DNA of 47,032 nt, taken from contig JAEUSU010000033.1 in NCBI GenBank assembly GCA_016788635.1, positions 1-47,032 of the forward strand. The letters run 5' to 3'. Of this stretch, positions 42,078-47,032 are shown in pieces. Positions within the stretch are counted from its first letter, which is position 1, and each line of letters begins with the position of its first letter. This DNA is from Flavobacteriales bacterium (lineage in GTDB: Bacteria; Bacteroidota; Bacteroidia; Flavobacteriales_F; PHOS-HE28). Made by a program: the position numbers and the translations under genes. The notes beneath the pieces were generated by a model. It saw only the letters and a program-made list of their open reading frames with translations, was not told the DNA's origin and did not search any database.

Positions 42078-45000
42078 CGGGCAATGACAATGCGTCCCAT
42101 GAACGTGCGCTCTCCACTGATGCAGCGCACCAGATAGGCCCCATCCGCCCAAACGGGTAATGGCAGGATCTGGCGGCCCTGAGCTCCCGGCAGGGGTGAA
42201 GTGAGAAGTACACGTCCATCCGTGGCCAGAACATCCACCTGCATCGGGCCATCCGGCAACGCATCCAGTTCCAGAACGATGGAATGCCCGTCAAACCAGA
42301 TGCGTACATCTTCCATGGAAACGTCGTTCACAGACGTGGAGGTGTTCACCCAGACCTCCTGTGTGACCACGGACTGACAATCCCCATCGGTCACCGTCAA
42401 GGTCACCTGGTATGCACCAGGCAGATCGAAGATGTGCATCGGTTCCGTATCGGAGCTTGTGGTACCGTCGCCAAACTCCCACCAGGAGCTGGCGCCGCTT
42501 GTGGAGTAGTTGAAGAACTCAACAGGAACCCCGGCGAATACAACGCTGTCCGCCACTTCGAACACAGCGGTGGGACCAGGACCTGCCAGGACCTCGATGG
42601 CCGGAAGGCTCAATAGGCAGCCATTGCCGTCCACCACATTGGCGGTAAACACGGCAGCGGGAACATCAACCAGCACTTCCCCCGAAGCGCCGTTCGACCA
42701 ACTTATGGCGTAAGGCAGCACACCACCCTGGACATTGATCGATGCCGACCCATCCGAAGAGGCCGCGCACGTGGCTGGTGTGCTCACCGACGTGGCGGTG
42801 AGAACACCTGGTTCACTGATCGTGAACGTTTGTGTGAGCGCACCACAATCCGCATTACCACCAATGTTGATGGTGTAAGTGCCGGGGGCAAGTCCGCTGA
42901 GCGTGGAAGGTCCCACCGCACCGATCTCGGAAGCGATCACATTGCCCATCGCGTTCATCCACACATAGTCGAACGGACCGGTACCTGATGCCTCTACCGT
43001 GGCGGTCCCATCATTCGAGCCCGCACACAATGCGTCACTGGCAGAGAAAAGTGCTGAAGGACGAACATGCACGACGAACCGGTTCGTGGGTGAAACCCCA
43101 TCAGCCATGGTGAAGGCGTACTGTGCACCCTCGGTCAGAGGGGTTGTAACTCCCGTCTCCAGGTCCTCGAGTTCCAGACAGGTCAGACCGGTCAATCCTT
43201 CCGCGTCGAAAAAGGTGATCACATGCGTACCTGCGCTTGTGCTGCCCACACTCACCGGTATGGCCGCACCATTCTGTAGGCCACCCCATGCATTGATCGT
43301 CAGGTCATCCCCAGTCGAGGAGCGTGTGGCGATGTAGGGGCCAAGTGCATCCACAAAGGCGAACTTGTGGATGTCATAGGCACCCGTCCCTTCATCACCC
43401 ACACCAGCGTGTACCAAGGCTTCGTCTAAATAACCACCGGGGCCATTGATGCGCAGGCGGAACAACGGTGCGGGAACGCCCGAGAACCCGCCGAACAAGC
43501 CACCCCCGTTCGGGTCTGTGACCTTGGCGGATTCAGACACCGTGGTGGTGAAGTTGGGGCCGTTCGCCTTCAACCAGAACCCTTGTGAGGACTGGATGTT
43601 GCCATTCAACGCCCCGGAAGGAACGCTCAACTGAAGGCCCTCGTCCCAGGTGGCGTTCACGCCCGCGACCGGATCAAAGACGATGTAGTAATTGGACACA
43701 TCCGGACCAAGGGAAATGGAACCGAAATCGATCGGCGAGGGCAAGGGATTGCCCACCAGGTTCAACCCGTCGACGATCGGAGCGCCGGTGTTAGTGTAGG
43801 TCATGGGAAGGGTGACCGGCGTAAGGCCGGTCTGCGGGAAGCCGCGTACATCGATCACGAATGCCGTGGTGGTGGTAAGGGTGGTGCCGCTCCATGCGGT
43901 GAAGCCGCGCCCGATGGTCAATGGCTCACTCACGCTGGAAACACCAATGAGACCTGCATTCGGACCCGGGCCGGGATTGGTCTCCTCGTACTTGCGGACA
44001 CTTGGCCATAGCGTCATGCTGCCCGGTGGATTATAGAAATTGGGGTAGTAGGAACCCGGGAAGCCAGCGGTCAGGAAATCATCCGTCCAATCCGCGACTG
44101 TCTTGTTCAAAACCGGGGAGCAGAGCAGCCGCCAATTGGTGACACCGGCAGGGATGTAGCGCTCAATGCGCAGTCGGCTTGTGTAGGAGGCTGTGGGTGC
44201 GATCGGGCCCAAGTTGGCCGTGTACGTTGCCGTGCTCACCAGTTGCACCTCCCTGTTGTTCGCATCGAAATCACCGTTGTTCAGGAGAAGCGTGCCGTGG
44301 ATCCGCAGTGAATCGATGTCCACCCGAGTACCCAGACCATCCAAGGTCACGTTCCGCATGTCTATACGCGTGGTGGAACCACCGATCACGGTAAGGCTAT
44401 CGGAAAGCAGCTCGAAGTCCGCTTCGGGCGCGTTCAGGTCCCCATCCACAGTGAGATCCGGCCCGTATATCGATACATTGGAAGAGGGGCTCAGGTCCAA
44501 TGTGCCACCGGTCTCCACGATCAGGTCCTTCAGGCTGAAGGCCCCACCGGTGCTTGTGATCGTATGGGTGTTCTGCACCACCATCGTCGCGTTCTTGTCG
44601 AATGTGGGTGTGAACGGCACTGGAAGCCCTGTGCGGGTGGTGGACCAGACCGGGTTGGTCTCACTTCCATCGGCACGGCTGTAGTAGATGGGCTCACAGA
44701 GCACCCCTTCAACAGCCACATTGTCCACGTTCCAACGCTCACCCACGTTGTTATTGCGCGAAACAACCCTCAAGGCGATGGTCTGGGCTCCCGCCGGAAC
44801 CGTGATCTCCACGAAAGAATAACCGTCCGTGGTACGATCACCACCACCTGCAGGTGTAAAGGTTACCGGAACACCAACTGAAGTGGATGCCACACCCGTT
44901 CCGGTAGCATACCCCCAACGCGCGTTGTTGTTACCCGTTACTGTGATCTCCGGTGTCACTGGGAAACCCCCACCGTCCAGGTCCACGAAAAAGCGAACAT

Positions 45001-46378
45001 CATCACCCACTTCAGCACCCTGGATCGCGTTATTCCCGGTGCAGCTCACACGCGCCACGACCTTCACATTGCTGAAGCCCAGCACGCTGATGGTGGCCAG
45101 GTTCAACGTCCGTGTGGTATTGATCGTCTGCAAGGAGGTCGTTCCGGAAAGGATGCGCTGGTTCGCAGGTACATCCGTAGCCCCGGGATCAACGCTCAGT
45201 CCACCAAACCCGGACAGCATGGTCCAGTTGTCCGCAGGCAGGCCATCGAAGTACTGGCGCCGTTCGGGGGTGGAGGTCTCGTCATCGTCCACGTTCAACG
45301 TGAATTGCGTGGGCGCGCCAATGGAGGCCGGGCCATCCCCTCCAGTTACGTTCTGCAGTTCGAAGACATTGGAGAAGTCCCCATCGCATGCCCCATTGTC
45401 GGTAATGGTGATGTTCACCACCTCATTCGCTGCGGAACCGGCAGGGAAGGTCACCGTCTGGGTGGTATAGTTATCCAAGCGGGTAGCATCCCCGCTCAGC
45501 AACACAAGGTCCACTGAGGTACTGTTGACCGCGCTCGGGTTCACGATCGAAACGGTGATGGGAACCGGGGCAGCATCTTCCGGAACGTTGGCGCTTAGTG
45601 GAGCAGCCATGCGCACCAAGGTCCGGGCCTGGGCGGTCACCTGGATATCATCCAGGGCGAACTCATCATAACCACCCACACCGCTCACGAAATTGCTTGA
45701 CCATCGGATGTAGAAATAAGCCCCGTTGGGCACGGTGAAACCGGATACCGAGGTGCTGCGCGGGTTCAACACCCATGCGGGGCCAGTGGCCAGCCCGGGC
45801 GATGTGATCCCGACGGCAGGAACGAACGTGTAGGTGACGTCATCCGTGGAATAGGCGAAGTTGAACGTGCTCGACCGGTCCTGATCATTCCGGATGTATA
45901 CGTTGTAGGCAAGGTCGAACTCGGTGAGCGTCGCACCCGTGTTGTTCAAGATCCGCAAGGTGACGTTACCGGGCTGGAAGTCGCCCGTACCCGGTTGGAA
46001 GCCGAGCGCACGGCCGCTGATGGGGGCTCCTTGGAATGCATACATGCCACCCACAGCTGTGCCTCCGCCAGACACACCGCGCGTGAAATCCGTGCCGGCG
46101 GTCACCCGAACGCCACCAAAGGCAAGGTTCCCATCGTTCCAACCGTTCACCGCCCAGGCGTCAGAGTCCAGCCGGCCCGCAATGGGGTTGGGTTGGAAGC
46201 CACTACCAGCCCAGGTGCCATTGCTTACATCGGTAACGGTGCCGTCGAAATTGATGGTGTAAGTGACCCCCACGGCAGCCACGTTCAATTGACCATGCGC
46301 GGCAAATGCCAACCCCGCGAATGCGGCAGCGGCGAGCAGTTTTGAGGATCGAATGGCGATCGCGTAAGCGTTCTTCAT
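42074..46378 (-). CDS. Large multidomain cell-surface protein with likely T9SS type A C-terminus
   Basis: 1434 residues. Signal peptide (KLLAAAAFAGLAFAAHGQ), then a beta-sandwich choice-of-anchor-like N-terminal domain, a Calx-beta domain at about 255-365 (SANVPEDAAPVPITVSIVN) and a G8/plug-like beta-helix region (TLDLSPSSNVSIYGPDLTV). Next come SprB-like repeats (CAGSNDGTATVEASGTGPFD, CAASSDGSASINVQGG), a PKD domain (SWWEFGDGTTSS, HIFDLPGAYQVTLTV) and a C-terminal about 80-residue domain ending FMGRIVIAR that resembles type A T9SS sorting domains (DGRVLL, WADGAYLVRC). Expected on the cell surface, possibly an adhesin. It heads a four-gene operon with a promoter 60 nt upstream. Confidence 0.85.
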   Translation of the reverse strand: MKNAYAIAIRSSKLLAAAAFAGLAFAAHGQLNVAAVGVTYTINFDGTVTDVSNGTWAGSGFQPNPIAGRLDSDAWAVNGWNDGNLAFGGVRVTAGTDFTRGVSGGGTAVGGMYAFQGAPISGRALGFQPGTGDFQPGNVTLRILNNTGATLTEFDLAYNVYIRNDQDRSSTFNFAYSTDDVTYTFVPAVGITSPGLATGPAWVLNPRSTSVSGFTVPNGAYFYIRWSSNFVSGVGGYDEFALDDIQVTAQARTLVRMAAPLSANVPEDAAPVPITVSIVNPSAVNSTSVDLVLLSGDATRLDNYTTQTVTFPAGSAANEVVNITITDNGACDGDFSNVFELQNVTGGDGPASIGAPTQFTLNVDDDETSTPERRQYFDGLPADNWTMLSGFGGLSVDPGATDVPANQRILSGTTSLQTINTTRTLNLATISVLGFSNVKVVARVSCTGNNAIQGAEVGDDVRFFVDLDGGGFPVTPEITVTGNNNARWGYATGTGVASTSVGVPVTFTPAGGGDRTTDGYSFVEITVPAGAQTIALRVVSRNNNVGERWNVDNVAVEGVLCEPIYYSRADGSETNPVWSTTRTGLPVPFTPTFDKNATMVVQNTHTITSTGGAFSLKDLIVETGGTLDLSPSSNVSIYGPDLTVDGDLNAPEADFELLSDSLTVIGGSTTRIDMRNVTLDGLGTRVDIDSLRIHGTLLLNNGDFDANNREVQLVSTATYTANLGPIAPTASYTSRLRIERYIPAGVTNWRLLCSPVLNKTVADWTDDFLTAGFPGSYYPNFYNPPGSMTLWPSVRKYEETNPGPGPNAGLIGVSSVSEPLTIGRGFTAWSGTTLTTTTAFVIDVRGFPQTGLTPVTLPMTYTNTGAPIVDGLNLVGNPLPSPIDFGSISLGPDVSNYYIVFDPVAGVNATWDEGLQLSVPSGALNGNIQSSQGFWLKANGPNFTTTVSESAKVTDPNGGGLFGGFSGVPAPLFRLRINGPGGYLDEALVHAGVGDEGTGAYDIHKFAFVDALGPYIATRSSTGDDLTINAWGGLQNGAAIPVSVGSTSAGTHVITFFDAEGLTGLTCLELEDLETGVTTPLTEGAQYAFTMADGVSPTNRFVVHVRPSALFSASDALCAGSNDGTATVEASGTGPFDYVWMNAMGNVIASEIGAVGPSTLSGLAPGTYTINIGGNADCGALTQTFTISEPGVLTATSVSTPATCAASSDGSASINVQGGVLPYAISWSNGASGEVLVDVPAAVFTANVVDGNGCLLSLPAIEVLAGPGPTAVFEVADSVVFAGVPVEFFNYSTSGASSWWEFGDGTTSSDTEPMHIFDLPGAYQVTLTVTDGDCQSVVTQEVWVNTSTSVNDVSMEDVRIWFDGHSIVLELDALPDGPMQVDVLATDGRVLLTSPLPGAQGRQILPLPVWADGAYLVRCISGERTFMGRIVIAR

Positions 46379-46437
46379 AGGGAACTAGGGTTCAATGCGC
46401 TTCTCACCCCGGTTCGCACCGGCGCATGAAAAGCGCT

Positions 46438-46445
46438 CAAACTTA
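46438..46445 (-). promoter_or_regulatory. Consensus -7 promoter element TAAGTTTG (minus strand)
   Basis: Perfect TAnnTTTG on the minus strand, 59 nt before the ATG of the 1434-residue surface protein, in the 155-bp gap after the S24 regulator. No TTG at -33; the corresponding position reads TTTTC. Confidence 0.55.
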
Positions 46446-46533
46446 GGAAAGTATGCCCGTTGAAAAGGCCCGCCTTTGGGGGAAGTTTCCCACATTGGAA
46501 CGCGCTGGCCGAACGCCCTTTATCCGGGCCCGC

Positions 46534-47032
46534 TCAGAGGGCCAACCTCCCCTGCTGCTCCAAGGCCAGCCGCAGATGTCCGACCTCCTTGCGCAGGTCC
46601 ACCACGCTGCGGGCCAGGTCATCGCGGCTCATGTTGGGCTCGGGCAGTTCGGCGCTGATGAAGTGCACGAACTTCCACACCTCCAGCACGTTGGTCACCG
46701 GCACCTCGTAGGGCGAATAGAGCGGATTGGTGCTGCACAGCAGCAGGTTACCCTTGTCCTTCAGCTGGTTGTACACCACCTTGAAGACGATGCCATCGTC
46801 CTTGGTGACCACGATGTAGGGCTGGCCGTCGCGGATGGTCTGCCAGTTCTGCACGTACTCACCGGTGACCCAGGACCCGTCGTTGACCGGGGGCATGCTG
46901 TCGCCGCTGATCTGGAAGGTGCGGTACTTGCGGTCCTTGGCCAGGAAGGGCATCTGGAAGGTGGGCAGGATGCTGATGTACTCCGGATCGGCATAGCCCA
47001 GCGCGTAGCCGGCCTTGGCCTTCTCGGGCACC
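46534..47032 (-). CDS. LexA-like S24 family regulator (C-terminal part; 5' end beyond window)
   Basis: The frame runs off the right edge, so the N-terminal, probably helix-turn-helix, part is missing; about 166 residues are visible. VPEKAKAGYALGYADPEYI, FQISGDSMPPVNDGSWVTGEYV and DDGIVFKVVYNQL match the S24 peptidase fold of LexA/CI-type repressors, with the Ser of GDSM and the Lys of FKVV in the places of the catalytic dyad. Proteins of this type in Bacteroidota carry an XRE DNA-binding domain; a DNA-damage role cannot be told from this part. The C-terminal tail has a heptad-like helix (DDLARSVVDLRKEVGHLRLALEQ). Confidence 0.85.
   Translation of the reverse strand, partial: VPEKAKAGYALGYADPEYISILPTFQMPFLAKDRKYRTFQISGDSMPPVNDGSWVTGEYVQNWQTIRDGQPYIVVTKDDGIVFKVVYNQLKDKGNLLLCSTNPLYSPYEVPVTNVLEVWKFVHFISAELPEPNMSRDDLARSVVDLRKEVGHLRLALEQQGRLAL

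Noticed and set aside
1..47032. Insertion sequences, prophage, integron or toxin-antitoxin modules
   Set aside because: No transposase, integrase, phage or toxin-antitoxin gene is recognisable; gene composition looks uniform throughout.

Overview
This window looks like a chromosomal segment of a GC-rich member of the Bacteroidota, probably Flavobacteriales or close to it. The evidence is two PorP/SprF-type type IX secretion (T9SS) proteins, two proteins with the gliding-motility-associated (type B) C-terminal sorting domain, one with a type A-like C-terminus, a split transketolase, a fused OlsF-type acyltransferase, the roughly 470-residue arginine decarboxylase typical of this phylum, and promoters of the form TAnnTTTG instead of a sigma70 -10 box. 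Gene density is very high, start and stop codons often overlap (ATGA or TGATG), and I see no insertion sequence, integrase, phage gene or CRISPR array.

Layout. (1) 1-12253: two successive surface-secretion cassettes with the same order: a type B cargo protein, a PorP/SprF protein, then a large periplasmic protein with PD40 beta-propeller repeats and an OmpA or OmpA-like domain. The first cargo is cut by the window edge and is built from 90-bp, four-cysteine repeats. The second cassette runs by overlap into pepE. (2) 13002-18716: a MscS-type channel and a CorA transporter that overlap; then a polyamine block (speA with an unusual 250-nt leader, a deoxyhypusine-synthase-like gene), a small acidic protein and a VOC protein. 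(3) 18729-25377: a MORN-like protein on the minus strand; then on the plus strand the two halves of transketolase with a von Willebrand A protein between them, an ECF sigma factor with a one-TM protein and a Spy/CpxP-like protein, and a class III aminotransferase. (4) 25387-29733: lysA and a CoA-binding protein (minus), an LpxH-like phosphoesterase (plus), an OlsF-like acyltransferase (minus). (5) 29881-35998: two tandem, paralogous secreted proteins of about 1000 residues made of GloVer-type repeats. (6) 36008-38755: a membrane transglutaminase-like protein, an M23/LysM peptidase, tRNA-Leu(CAG) with a strong terminator, and a YkuK-like protein. (7) 38774-46378: a four-gene minus-strand run led by a 1434-residue cell-surface protein and ending in a dipeptidyl-peptidase III lipoprotein. 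(8) 46534-47032: the C-terminal part of a LexA-like S24 regulator.

The parts fit a life built around surface proteins exported by T9SS and anchored or assembled by PorP and OmpA-type partners, plus core metabolism (polyamines, pentose phosphate, lysine, aminolipids). The most unusual things I found are: the speA leader, with a consensus promoter, two ATGA-chained short reading frames and a 34-nt hairpin; the vWA gene lodged between the transketolase halves; the repeated cargo-PorP-OmpA cassette, whose second copy carries a DUF1573 fusion; and a family of TAnnTTnG promoters that lies in front of most transcription units, often only 6-7 nt from the start codon. All function calls come from reading motifs by eye; no database search was possible.
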